In this document: piece by piece, positions 37,420 to 64,000 of the stretch
How the letters are laid out: each line of letters begins with the position of its first letter
Position numbering within the stretch: position 1 is the stretch's first letter
Assembly: GCF_035594125.1 (NCBI RefSeq)
Contig: NC_087152.1
Location: 16,561,001 to 16,625,000 of the forward strand
Length of the DNA: 64,000 bases
Reading direction: 5' to 3'
From: Scylla paramamosain
Taxonomy: Eukaryota > Arthropoda > Malacostraca > Decapoda > Portunidae
Translations under genes and position numbers: made by a program
Notes under the pieces: model-generated
Told to the model about the DNA's origin: nothing
What the model saw: only the letters and a program-made list of their open reading frames with translations
Databases searched by the model: none

Positions 37420-39715
37420 TTTATCTTGTCCTATTGCTCCAATCCCTCCTCAGGATCCCCCTAAGCGAAGGTGCCTCTGGCGTTTTGCCTCTGCTAGTTG
37501 GGGGGACCTGAAGAGGTATTTTTGCTGATTTTCCTTGGAATGACTACTGCTTCTATGTCAGAGACCTGTCTTTGTGTGCTGAGCGCATAACAGAAGTTAT
37601 AGTGTCTGGCATGGAGGCGTACATTCCTCGCTCTCTTTCTCGTCCTAAACCTTCTAAACCTTGGTTTAACACAGCTTGTTCTCGTGCTATACATGATAGA
37701 GAGGTGGCCCACAAAAGGTACTTAAGCCTTCCATCACCAGAATCTCATGCACTTTATATTTCTGCCTAGAACCATGCCAAGTCTGTTCTCCAACTAGCCA
37801 AAAACTCCTTCATTAACAGAAAATGTCAAAACCTTTCAAGATCTAACTCCCCTCGTGATTTCTGGCATCTAGCCAAAAATATCTCCTGTAACTTTGCTTC
37901 TTCTTCTTTCCCTCCTCTATTTCAACTAGATGGTACCACTGCTATCACATCTATTTCTAAAGCTGAACTCTTCGCTCAAACCTTTACTAAAAACTCTACC
38001 TTGGACGATTCTGGGCTTGTTCCTCGCTCTCCTCCACCCCCTGACTACTTCATGCCATGTATTAGAATTCTTCGCAATGATGCTTTCCATGTCCTCCCTG
38101 GCCTAAACCCTCAGAAGGTTTATGGACCTGACAGGGTCCCTCCTACTGTTCTCCGAAACTGTGCCTCTGTGCTTGCACCTTGCCTAGTCAAACTCTTTCA
38201 GCTCTGTCTATCAACATCTACCTTTCCTTCTTGCTGGAAGTTTGCCTACATTCAACCTGTTCCTAAAAAGGGTGACCGTTCTAATCCCTCAAACTACCGT
38301 CCTATTGCTTTAATTTCCTGCCTATCTAAAGTTTTTGAATCTATCCTCAACAGGAAGATTCTTAAACATTTATCACTTCACAACCTTCTATCTGATCACC
38401 AGTATGGGTTCCGTCAAGGCCGCTCTACTGGTGATCTTCTGGCTTTCCTTACTGAGTCTTGGTCATCCTCTTTTAGAGATTTTGGTGAAACTTTTGCTGT
38501 TGCCTTGGACATATCAAAAGCCTTTGATAGAGTCTGGCACAAAGCTTTGAGTTCCAAACTACCCTCCTACGGTTTCTATCCTTCTCTCTGTAACTTCATC
38601 TCAAGTTTCCTTTCCGACCGTTCTATTGCTGCTGTGGTAGACGGTCACTGTTCTTCTCCTAAATCTATTAACAGTGGTGTTCCTCAGGGTTCTTTCCTGT
38701 CACCCACTCTCTTCTAATTATTCATTAATGATCTTCTAGACCAAACATCTTGTCTTATCCACTCCTACACTGATGATACCATCCTGCACTTTTCCACATC
38801 TTTTCATAGGCGTCCAACCCTTCAGGAGGTAAACATATCATGCAGGGAAGCCACAGAACACCTGACTTCTGATCTTTCTAAAATTTCTGATTGGGGCAGA
38901 GCAAACTTGGTATTGTTCAATGACTCAAAAACTCAATTCCTCCATCTATCAACTTGACACAACCTTCCAGACAACTATCCCCTCTTCTTCAATGACACTC
39001 AACTGTCCCCCTCTTCTATACTTACTAAACATCCTTGGTCTGTCCTTTACTTATAATCTGAACTGGAAACTTCAAATCTCATCTCTAGCTAAAACAGCTT
39101 CTATGAAGTCAGGTGTTTTGAGACGTCTCCGCCAGTTTTTCTCACCCCCCCAGCTGCTAACTCTGTACAAGGGCCTTATCCATCTATGTATGGAGTATGC
39201 TTCACATGTCTGGGGGGGTTTCACTCACACTGCTCTCCTAGACAGGGTGGAATCAAAAGTTTTTCATCTCATCAACTCCTCTCCTCTAACTGACTGTCTT
39301 CAGCCTCTCTCTCACCGCTGCAATGTTGCATATCTAGCTGTCTTCTACTGCTATTTTCATGCTAACTGCTCTTCTGATCTTGCTAACTGCATGCCTCCCC
39401 TCCTTCCGCGGCCTCGCTGCACAAGACTTTCTTCTTTCTCTCACCCCTATTCTGTCCACCTCTCTAACGCAAGAGTTAACCAGTATTCTCAATCATTCAT
39501 CCCTTTCTCTGGTAAACTCTGGAACTCCCTGCCTGCTTCTGTATTTCCACCTTCCTATGACTTGAATTCCTTCAAGAGGGAGGTTTCAAGACACTTATTC
39601 ATCAATTTTTGACCACTGCTTTGACCCTTTTATGGGACTGGCATTTCAGTAAGCATTTTTTTATTAGATTTTTGTTACCCTTGGCCAGTGTCCTTCCTAC
39701 ATAAAAAAAAAAAAA
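37420..39715 (+). mobile_element. LINE-A copy 6, 5'-truncated, inserted in LINE-C
   Basis: A 2.3-kb LINE-A copy closely related to copy 2, starting at the end of the endonuclease and ending with CCTACAT(A)16 or so at 39715. Open segments remain at 38001-38717 (RT) and 38920-39612 (C-terminus with FSGKLWNS...VSRHLF). Disabling changes are stops near 37769 and 38715 and a frameshift near 37510; the catalytic box reads YTDD instead of YADD (38766-38777). It keeps the canonical SNYRPIALIS Arg and the C-terminal frame that copy 2 lost. Confidence 0.9.
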
Positions 39716-41195
39716 AAACACTTGCTCCATGCTTGATAGAAGGTAGGGCTACACTCTTCCAACAAGTGTTCCCCACCAACATTTTATTCTTCTAGTAATT
39801 ATACTGTATGTTAAGTTGGCTAGACTTTCTGCTTTCTTCACCATGTTCTTCTTGTGTTCTTGGAAGCAGAGTTTCTTATTATTGATTGTAACACCCAGAT
39901 ATTTGATCTTGTCTACCACCCTGATGCCTTCTATTTCTCGTATTTCTTCACTGGCATAAATATTATAAAGCTACTTTTCTCTTTATTTAATTCTAGTCCA
40001 AACATCTCACTTATATCCTTCAGGACGACAATATTCCCTTTCACTTCTTCTAAACTCTCTCATAGTTGTAGACCATCATCCGCAAAAAAAACATTGTATT
40101 TATATGAAGCTTCTTATTTTGGTATCCCATCAGTGTTTTCAGTAGTTCATTCAGTATTAGGTAGGTAACTAACTTGAAGAGTGCTGTTGACCCAGTACTA
40201 TCTTGTCTTATTGCATTTTGTATATTTACTTACGTTTCCTGCCCTTTACTCTATGTTAGTCTGATTTTATCTTGAGTGTATAGTGCTTTTATGCATTCTA
40301 TAATTTCTGGATCTATTTGTATATTTTCAGTGCTTCTATTAATTGCTCTTTCTTTATGTAATCAAGGGCCTTTCTGAAATCCACTGCTGCCGCAAATAGT
40401 TGTTTGCTCTGCTGGAAAGTCTTCCTTATACAATGTTGTAATATAATTATATTATCTTTAATCCTTTTCCCACTTGTGAAACCTATTTTTTCCTCTTTCT
40501 CCTCTTTATTTAATTTAATGTGTTCATCAATCCTCCACTTAATGATCCTCATGAAAATTTTATGAGATGTTGGTGAGTGAGATAAGATGTAAATCTTTTT
40601 AACCACTGGTTCATCATTTTATGATACCATTACAGTTTGGACTCTTTCCAGCTGGTTGGAATTTTGCCTTACTTTATTATCTTGTTGAAGCATTGCTTTT
40701 GGTTTCTTATAAAAGTTCTGCTTCTCTCCAGAACTTTAAAGAATTCTGGTTCTAATTTATCTGGACCTGCAGCCTTCCCATATTTTAGTTCCTTTATGTT
40801 CCTCCAAATGTCTTCTTCAGTTATTTCTATTTGGTTCATCTTTGTGCATTTGCTTTCCACTCTGAAAGCCATATTCACATGTTCTGTGAGTTCCCGGGTA
40901 AAGGCGATATCGTGCTATTCATTATTTAATACCTCAATGCTCTCCTCACTCCATTCTCTGTAGTATTTTTCTCTCTTCACCTCACTCCAAACTTCTTCAG
41001 TCTTATTCTCCTGTTTCCGATAAATATGCTTCCAATATAATATTACCTCTTCCTTTGTCTCTCCACTGTTCATCTTTCTACCTTCTTCATGTACTTCTGT
41101 CTCCTTTCTTTTCTTACTTTCTTTCCCACTCATTTTGTTCACATTCTCCCAAAGTTTTGTCCCTGATGTCCAACCCTCTCTAAATGGATGACTGC
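39716..41195 (-). mobile_element. LINE-C, 5'/RT part, decayed
   Basis: On the minus strand, segments in different frames include a linker (41142-40915), GKAAGPDKLEPEFFKVLERS of the RT entry region (about 40760), KIGFTSGKRIKDNIIILQH and AAVDFRKALD (about 40380-40480; RT motif A Asp), and GVTINNKKLCFQEHKKNM (about 39880). Order and strand agree with the C-terminal part at 36660-37300, so LINE-A copy 6 split this element. Frames are broken throughout. Confidence 0.75.
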
Positions 41196-41219
41196 TAGGT
41201 TAAAACACTATATAGGGCG

Positions 41220-42838
41220 TAAGAGAAGTATATATAAGAGATTAATGGCAGGTTTTAAGGTCACAATATAATGAATTAGTTAGAACAGTCAGGAAGTTAA
41301 CGAGAAAAGCTAAGGGCAATTATGAATTAAAGGTAGCCAGCCAGGCAAAGATGGACCCCAAGGGATTTTATCAGGTATACAGGATGAAGAATAAGGATAC
41401 TATAGGTCCATTAAAGGCAGGAGATGGGGAGCTGGTTAGTTCTGGGGAGGAGATTAGTAAACTTCTGAATTAGTATTTTTTAACTGTCTTCACCCAGGAA
41501 AACATGCAGGATATGCCAGATAGTGAACAGGTGTTTAAAGCAGATGAGAATGAGAAGCTGACAGATATTTCCATAACTAGGGAGATAGTGGAACAGGAGA
41601 TAGATAAGCTAAAAAAGTTCAAGACACCAGGACCAGATGAAATATATCCCAGAGTACTTAAGGAATGCAAAGAGATTATTAGTGAGCCGTTAGTCTCTGT
41701 CTTTAGGAAATCACTTGAGTCGGGTGAGGTACCAGTAATGTAATACCCATCTTTAAGAAAGGAGATAAAACTTTAGCGTCTAACTATAGACCTGTCAGCT
41801 TAACTTCAGTTGTAGGTAAAATGTTAGAGTCAATAATAGCGAGGAACATTAGGGAACATTTAGACAAACATAACTTGACAAATCAGTCACAGCATGGCTT
41901 CACGAAGGGGAAGTCTTGCCTGACAAACTTGTTAAGTTTTTACAGTAAAGTGTACCAGGCAGCAGATAATGGTGATAGTTATGATATCTTATATCTGGAC
42001 TTCAGTAAAACATTTGAGAAGGTACCCCATCAAAGGCTCCTGAGAAATGTTAGGGTACACGGGATAGATGGGAAGGTGTTAGGCTGGATAAGGTTATGGC
42101 TTAGCGACAGGTGACAAAGAGTTGTAATAAACAGCTCTAAATCCGAGTGGGGTCACGTAATTAGTGGGGTGCCACAAGGATCAGTATTAGGGCCATTGTT
42201 ATTTCTAATATATATCAATGACTTGGATAGTGGAATTAGTAGTGATGTTAGTAAATTTGCGGATGACACAAAGATAAGTAGATTAATTAGGTCAGAATCG
42301 GATGCCATCGCCTTGCAGGCAGACTTAGATAGAATGAATGAATGGACGGATAGATGGCAAATGCAATTTAATATCAACAAATGCAAAGTACTTAGCGTAG
42401 GTAGAAGAAACCTACACAGTAGGTACACATTAAACAACCAAACTCTGGTAGATACAGGGTATGAGAAAGATTTAGGAGTTATAGTTAGCTCTGAACTCCA
42501 TCTCAGGAAACAATGCATAGAGGCCAGAAACAGGGCAAATAGGGTACTAGGATTAATTTTTAGGAGTGTTAAAAGTAGAAGGTCAGAAGTAATATTAAAG
42601 TTATACTTGGCACTGGTCAGATCTCATCTAGACTATGCTGTGCAGTTCTGGTCCCCACATTACAGGAAAGATATAGGTCTATTAGAATCAGTACAGAGGA
42701 GAATGACTAAAAGGATACAAGGGATGAGAGGTATTCCTTACGAGGCGAGATTGAAGTTGTTAAATTTACATTCTTTAGAGAGACGTATGTGGATATGTAG
42801 AAAGACATGGCATGCCAAGATGATTGGTGATAAATTTT
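41220..42838 (+). mobile_element. LINE-B (CR1-like) copy, 5'-truncated RT
   Basis: Open segments at 41504-41743, 41821-42114 and 42169-42840 read as one RT interrupted by a frameshift near 41740 and stops near 41472 and 42112. Motifs are KFKTPGPDEIYPRVLKE, QHGFTKGKSCLTNLLSF, LYLDFSKTFEKVPH (first catalytic Asp), [27 protein letters not shown] with FADD at 42256-42267, KDLGVIVSSELH and HLDYAVQFWSPHYRKD. This motif set is typical of CR1-group LINEs. Confidence 0.88.
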
Positions 42839-43054
42839 AATAAATCACTCCACACATACAATATATACTCCTGGTTTTGTAATTTCACTCCTCATTTATA
42901 TCATGTATTGATTTATTTATATTTGTATTTGCATATATACATATTTATTGACTAGCTGTGTGTGTGTGTGTGTGTGTGTGTGTATCTTCTTGTTTTACTT
43001 ACTTATATATGACAGAACCAAGTTTATTATGTGCATCATACTTACCTAGTTGCA
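42839..43054. other. Sequence interrupting LINE-B, with (TG)n
   Basis: About 215 bp, including (TG)n at 42959-42983, separates the RT part from the 3' tail of LINE-B and has replaced the segment expected there. Confidence 0.5.
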
Positions 43055-43200
43055 ATGAGCTTTAAAATAAGATTAGACAAATTTATGGATGAGAATGATA
43101 GGTGGAAATAGGTATGTATGTTTCATAGAGGAACTGCCACATGCAAGCTTGATGGCTTCTTGCAGCTTTCCTTATTTTTTTATGTTCTTATGTTCTTATT
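43055..43200 (+). mobile_element. LINE-B 3' tail segment
   Basis: Begins AAAATAAGATTAGACAAATT (the ...RLDKF.D C-terminus), continues GAACTGCCACATGCAAGC and GGCTTCTTGCAGC, and ends with TTCTTATG-type octamers. It matches 19640-19768. Confidence 0.8.
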
Positions 43201-43399
43201 TACCTAGTTGTGGCATACTTGTACAGGGAAGGGGCAATGTTCATTTTGTCCCATATCCATATCTACTAGTATCCAATTTTTCATTAAGGCCATGAATACT
43301 TCTTGGATGGACCACTTTCACATTCAAATCATTCTAGTCCTCTAGACTTTGTGCTTCCTAATGTTGTAGTGAGCTAAATTACAACAAACATGGATGTGC

Positions 43400-43640
43400 T
43401 GTACTGCTCAATCAGTAACATACTTGGCTTTCATGCTCATGTCCTGGGTTCAATCTGACAGTAGCTTTTCCTCATTTTTTTTTTTTTTAACTCTCAGAAC
43501 ATTTGCCCAGAATTTCAGAGTATTATCTGTGTTCTGGTTGTGGGTACACCCTGGTTTAATGTGATAGTGGTAGGCAACAGTGTTAATGCCCTCTGGGATG
43601 GAGCATCTTATATCCCACTTGAACTATTACCAGAATAGAA
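43400..43640 (+). mobile_element. Probable tRNA-derived SINE
   Basis: AATCAGTAACATACTTGG (A-box-like) is followed about 40 bp later by CTGGGTTCAATCT (B box, 43444-43456). The body then contains poly-T and ACACCCTGGTTTAATG. Family and boundaries are uncertain. Confidence 0.45.
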
Positions 43641-43854
43641 AATGTGAGTTTGTTCATAGTGTTATCATTAAAATGAGTCTGTTTGTTAAAGTATGTAAAG
43701 AGGAGACTTGTGAAATCCCAAGCACCTTATCTAAGATGAGGGAAATTGCATAATGATTGAAATAATCTTAGGTACCACACTGCACTTGAGGCATAAGGAT
43801 CCTGAAAATTCAGCCAAAAGAAGTTTTTCTTCATGTATTTGTATATAATATATA

Positions 43855-43896
43855 ATATATAATATATAATATATAATAATAGTAATAATAATATTT

Positions 43897-43975
<79 letters not shown>

Positions 43976-43978
43976 CAA
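43855..43978. repeat. (TATAA)n and (TAA)n microsatellite
   Basis: A few TATAATA units followed by about 30 TAA/ATA triplets. Confidence 0.95.
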
Positions 43979-46549
43979 TGATATACATGATATGTAAATA
44001 CCTCTCTCACTGATCCATTCACAAAGATATAAAACAAGGAGACATACTGATAGTTACATCCCTGTCTTGGACTGACACTTAATATATCCATAGATAGCAT
44101 GGTGGCAAATAAAATGTCTGGTTGTTGAAGAATGGAAAAAATGGTGTATGGAAGTGAAAGTGGAACATGTATCAGGTGCAAGTACATAATGTAGGTACAA
44201 AATTTGGGAGATGAGCATGATGGAAGGTGTTTTTGGATGAATACAGCAAAGAACAATGTGATGAGATGTATAATACAGTATATAGGTAGAGGTTTAGGAG
44301 TCACAGATACAGTAATGAATAGTAAAATACTGATACAGGAAGGAAAGTTGGTTCTTGGGTGTAGATACTGGAGTGAAAATGATAACAGAGGTAAGCTACA
44401 GTGATGAATAAGAAGTAGAATATGGAGATTTAAGTCCATAAAAAGTAATAGGTTGTGTAGGTGACTAATAAAAAGATGTGAGTAAGATGGTGAACCAGAG
44501 CAATAGAGCAATATGTCAAGAAAAGTGAGAATGGTTGGGACTTGATGCCAGTATCTGGAACTTTAAGCAGTGGGGAGCAACAGAGGAGAATGGTCATGAA
44601 ATGGTTGTGGTATTCTTGAGATCATGATGTGGAAAAAAAATAAATAATAAATAAATAATGTATATGTATTATTATAGCTATATTATTTATATGAATATGT
44701 ATGCATACAGATGTATGTATCATGAAAATGCTATAAATTGATGAAAAAAATTATAGAGAAAGGTAAGAATTTATGAACTAAGTTTAAGAAATGCAATAAG
44801 CCATGAATGTGAACAAAAGGAGAGCTTGTGTAAAAATATTATTCTAAGGAACATTGTAAAATTATAGATCTGTTAAATAATTTGTTGGATACTTATTATA
44901 CTTTGCAGCATACAGTAACATTCACTATCTTACATATAAACTTTGTACCATATAAGAATATCTTTAAATGATATAAGTAATTACATATCATTTACCTATG
45001 GTAACTCTGTAATACCCTGTCATTTTAAAATTTCAAATTTAACTATGTCACATTAAAATTCTTTGCAACTAAGTGGTTGTAACAAAACATTTAACTACAT
45101 TATCCAAGAATAAGTTCTCAATAAGTTCATAATCTGATATGAGCGCTGTAACTAGACATTTGCTAACTCGTCTTTTGGTACCCCCTGGGCTGAAATGCAG
45201 CGAACCATGGCAACGTAAAGAAGACTGATATCTACAACAGCAAAACGCTCAACATCAAATCATAGTAACATAAATACCACATACTATTACTACATAACAT
45301 TTTACTAACATCCCTTGAATCACACGTAAAAAATGCATGGCCATCTACTACCTCAACACTCTACTCATTCAGAACCATTAATATAATAGCAAGATATCAC
45401 AGATAGAATTTAATCTAAGGAAGTCCATCAAAGAAGAAACCACAGAAGTCCACATCTGACAACAGACATGAGGAAAGACACAATTGTAGAGTCAGTGGTA
45501 GACTTACAAGTAATTATTCTGACCACACAATTGACATGTGGTGGCATTATCTATATTATGCAGTAATGTGTTCATGGCACAATAATGATATGATTGTGAA
45601 TTTGTGATTTTGCTGAATTTCACTGAATTGACATGTTGATGAGATGATATGTCATGGGTATTTACAGAATGTACAGTTAGACTGGAGGGATGAATGGACA
45701 ATAAATATATCTTGGTCACCCTGCATTATTCACTGTGGTTGTGACAGCACCATTAAACAAACTCCATCATTGGATGCTCACTATGTTAATGATATGTTCA
45801 AGGATTCTGCAAACATCTGTTGTAGACCAGCTACATGTTGAATGCTGTTAAATAAGATAAATTATAGTTAATAATTTTTGGGGAATGGGCATGGACAATT
45901 ATTAAGAATATATATATCTATATTGATCAGTTATTTAATGATCTTTGAAGAAAATTTTGTATCAAATAAATATGTGAGCAGGGGTTGGTTTCATGACAAG
46001 TGAACAAATATGTTCTTTACACATAGAAACATACACTGCAATGATTTAGGTACATGATGGAGTACTGAAGAGAACATATTGATGTGATAGATTGAATTTT
46101 ACTGGAAATCTTAAACCTGTAACTTGGGAACTGATTTGCACTGCCAAAAGAAATTGAATCATGTGTAACATTTAGTGGTGATCTTGTTTAGTCTGTTGAA
46201 GCTCTTAATTTTGTGGTAATGGCAGAGTTCTCAGTCCGTGTTCATCACGAAGTGGCAGAGTAGATGGCAGAAGAATTGTTTAAGAAAGGGAGAATCTCAC
46301 TGTTGCCTGGACTGGAGGTGATCCTTCACTTTGCTGGTCTGTTGAGAAGATAAATTTATCAGAGAAAGTAAAAGTAGTGAGGAAAAAGGAGGAGGCAAGG
46401 GAAGCATATTTTAACAATGATAAGAATTCACCATAAAGTTACATCTACCTACATTTATATTTAATGTGTAAGTGTGTGACATTCTGTAAGTAGTGAGGTA
46501 CTTTTGCACTTGAATTCACAATATACAATAAATCATTAAAAAAGAAAAA
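43979..46549. other. Region 3' of the Ig-receptor stop codon (3' UTR and intergenic)
   Basis: A/T-rich without coding signals. For the minus-strand gene, ATTAAA (TTTAAT at 46460-46465 on the + strand), about 85 bp after the stop, is the nearest polyadenylation-type signal. No AATAAA is seen close by, so the 3' end is undetermined. Confidence 0.4.
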
Positions 46550-61981
<15,432 letters not shown>

Positions 61982-62052
61982 CTGCAGGGGAATGAAAGAA
62001 CATGCTCATCACCAATGCATTTTTTTCTCTTTTTCAAATGGAGGACAATGCG

Positions 62053-62053
<1 letters not shown>

Positions 62054-62101
<48 letters not shown>
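62054..62101. repeat. (GT)n microsatellite (intron)
   Basis: About 24 GT units. Confidence 0.95.
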
Positions 62102-62102
<1 letters not shown>

Positions 62103-62779
62103 TGGGGGAGGATGGGGAGTGAGGATACATAAGCTATATGTTCATTAACGTTATGTGTTCTATATGATGGGAATTAATAAACTGACCTGGCATTTGCAAT
62201 AATTAGCATATTTCCCATGTAGGAAAAAACAGTAATTTTTCATGTTAGTCATAATATAATTTCCCATTCCTAGATTTTGTGTATGAAAGATACAAACATT
62301 TCCTGACATTTGCATCAGATGATTGCATCCACTGACGGTTAGACAAATGAATGTCGGTGCTACACACAGGACAGCGCTTGATTAACCGTTATTCCCGGGA
62401 GTGATGTTGTGTGAGCGTGTGGAACGTTAGATACGCACGTGTCAGCAACGCTAGTCCTTGCTTTCAGAGTGGGTAATGATGACGTAGCGTACACTCTGAC
62501 AATAAATCAGTCAACTATTCGTGCACTCTGCTTGTTCCTCCATCAGTCAATCACAGAACAGACGAGGTCTGGTCGCTGGTTGCTGCTATAATGAGAATTC
62601 AGAACACGGCAAGCTTGGTACAGCAGATTAGCGGAAGAAACGTTTCTTAACCTCACCACAGTATTGCCAGATGATAACTGATTGCAGGACTGAAACTGGG
62701 TCGTGTAATTATCGAAGTGACATTTTCGTCCCTTCAAAATGGGTGAATTTTTTTATTACGATGTTACGAAATGGAATAA
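62102..62779 (-). other. Ig-receptor intron upstream of exon A
   Basis: No further Ig exon is recognisable; presumably a long intron, with upstream exons outside the window. Confidence 0.4.
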
Positions 62780-63560
62780 TTATTACCGAAAAAGAATAAT
62801 GTGAAGGCAAAATAGAAATCAGCTGGAACACGTGGAAATAAAGGGGTTTAATTTCGGAATAATTTCTTCATTGACGTTAGGTGAGACACTGACTAAGTAA
62901 CTGACCGAGTTTTGGCCCTGTAACAACGAGATATTTACGAAAGAGAATAATGTGAAGGCAAAATAGAAATCGGATGCAACACGTGAGAGAGAGAAAGAAG
63001 CTCAATAATTTGTATGTTTTTTTATTTTTTTTTTTATCAGCATTATGTGAGGCACTGGCAAAATACTCATAATTGACTGAGTTTTTTGGGTCGGAACAGC
63101 GAGATAATAAAGAGAATAATGTGAAGGTAAAATAGGAATCGAATGCAATCCGTGAAAAGAAAGAGTTTAATAATTTTTACGCATTCTTTTTTCAATAGCG
63201 TCAAGTGAGCCATTGACTAAATTCCGAAAACTGACCGAGTTCTGGCACAGGAACAACGAGATAGTAATGTTAAGGCGAAATAAATTGGATGAAACTCATG
63301 ATAGAAAAAAAAAAGAAAAAGAAAAGAAAAGCATTTAATAATTTGTACCTATTTTTCATTAGTTTTAAGTGAGGCATTAATTAATCACTCGTAACTGACC
63401 GAAATCTGGAACCGAAACAGCGAAGACAAACTAGAAAATCGGCTGCAGCACGTAAAAAAACAAACAAACAAAAAATATAATTTGAATATTTTTTTTCATT
63501 ACCGTTAAGTAAGGCATTGAGTAAACACCCGTAATTGACCGAGTTCTGGCGCTGCAACAT
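62780..63560. repeat. Tandem array of about 160-bp units, five degenerate copies
   Basis: Each unit holds GAGAATAATGTGAAGGCAAA, an AAATCGGATGCAACACGTG-type segment, TTTAATAATTTGTA, then GTTAAGTGAGGCATTGA and TGACCGAGTTCTGG-type words. The last word recurs at about 62901, 63074, 63231, 63394 and 63534, giving periods of 173, 157, 163 and 140 bp. Confidence 0.8.
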
Positions 63561-63904
63561 CGAGGTCCTACGCCGCAGCGCTGAGTGAGACAGGCACGAA
63601 TCGAGGGTCTATTGAATACAAAAGGCGCGGGTGAGCGGAGGTTCGTCACCGGATATTGACATGAAGGCTACCTGTTCCTGACCGAGCCTCCCTTCCCATT
63701 TCCGGGTGACTCGTCCGCGTGTCAATCTACCTTCCCTTTCCTCTCATTAGCAGACGCTCGTTTTTTTATGAAGTGATATGTGCAGCGCGGTCTTCCGGAG
63801 AAGAAGAAAAAAGTAATTAAATGAAAAAAAAAGATAATTAAATATGCACATTCTTTTCAATTTCAATTCTAATGTATATACAGCTGTTATTACTGTTACT
63901 ATTA
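63561..63904. other. Sequence after the tandem array
   Basis: Mixed sequence, GC-richer around 63560-63720. No exon or repeat recognised. Confidence 0.3.
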
Positions 63905-63956
63905 CTGCTGCTGCTGCTACTGCTACTGCTGCTGTATGTGTAAGTAGTAGTAGTAA

Positions 63957-64000
<44 letters not shown>
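63905..64000. repeat. (CTG)n-like and (TAG)n microsatellite at window end
   Basis: CTG/CTA triplets followed by TAG triplets running off the end of the window. Confidence 0.9.

Noticed and set aside
44090..44450. Possible coding exon or RT fragment on the + strand
   Set aside because: A 66-residue ORF with no motif that I can assign and no splice context.

Overview
The window is eukaryotic and most likely from a decapod crustacean, probably a crab. The support is: spliced genes with GT-AG introns; very dense dinucleotide tracts ((CT/GA)n, (TA)n, (GT)n) every few kilobases; several LINE families in multiple decayed copies; a tRNA-derived SINE of a type I associate with crab genomes; and an arthropod-style phospholipid scramblase. 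Species assignment is inference, since no marker gene is present. There are no prokaryotic features, CRISPR arrays or stand-alone tRNA/rRNA genes.

Two host genes can be read. (1) A phospholipid scramblase on the + strand has five exons between 18874 and 21186 that join in frame to 224 residues; any more N-terminal exon is not identified. (2) The 3' part of a large Ig-superfamily receptor lies on the - strand, as 16 exons from 61981 down to 46550. It encodes five Ig domains (two exons each), one fibronectin-III domain, one transmembrane helix and a tail of about 330 residues, the layout of the nephrin / sticks-and-stones / hibris family. The N-terminal exons lie beyond position 64000. Its phase pattern is strikingly regular and exposes a 2-bp irregularity in one exon; another Ig domain has lost both disulfide cysteines.

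The rest is mobile DNA and tandem repeats. 0-4.2 kb: two LINE-A copies (Jockey/I-like, APE endonuclease plus RT) head to head. 4.2-10 kb: microsatellites, a SINE carrying TTAGG repeats, an LTR-like repeat and an ATCG-rich MITE. 11.6-13 kb: two hAT-type MITEs, one with a perfect 8-bp target duplication. 13.2-14.4 kb: LINE-B (CR1-like). 14.7-15.8 kb: a solo LTR with a 5-bp target duplication. 16.6-18.8 kb: a nested inverted repeat and the 5' part of a LINE-A. 21-29 kb: repeats downstream of the scramblase, including an internally deleted LINE-A and an inverted triplicate. 29.5-32.8 kb: an end-to-end but decayed LINE-A. 34.8-36.6 kb: two adjacent minisatellites. 36.7-43.2 kb: LINE-A nested in LINE-C, next to LINE-B. 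The introns of the Ig receptor hold long (GA/CT)n tracts, a pogo-like MITE 39 bp from a splice donor, a CpG-rich patch, and a tandem array of about 160-bp units at 62.8-63.6 kb.

The two genes have no obvious functional link. I did not find a clearly novel multi-gene system; the most notable items are the irregularities of the Ig receptor and the architecture of the mobile elements.
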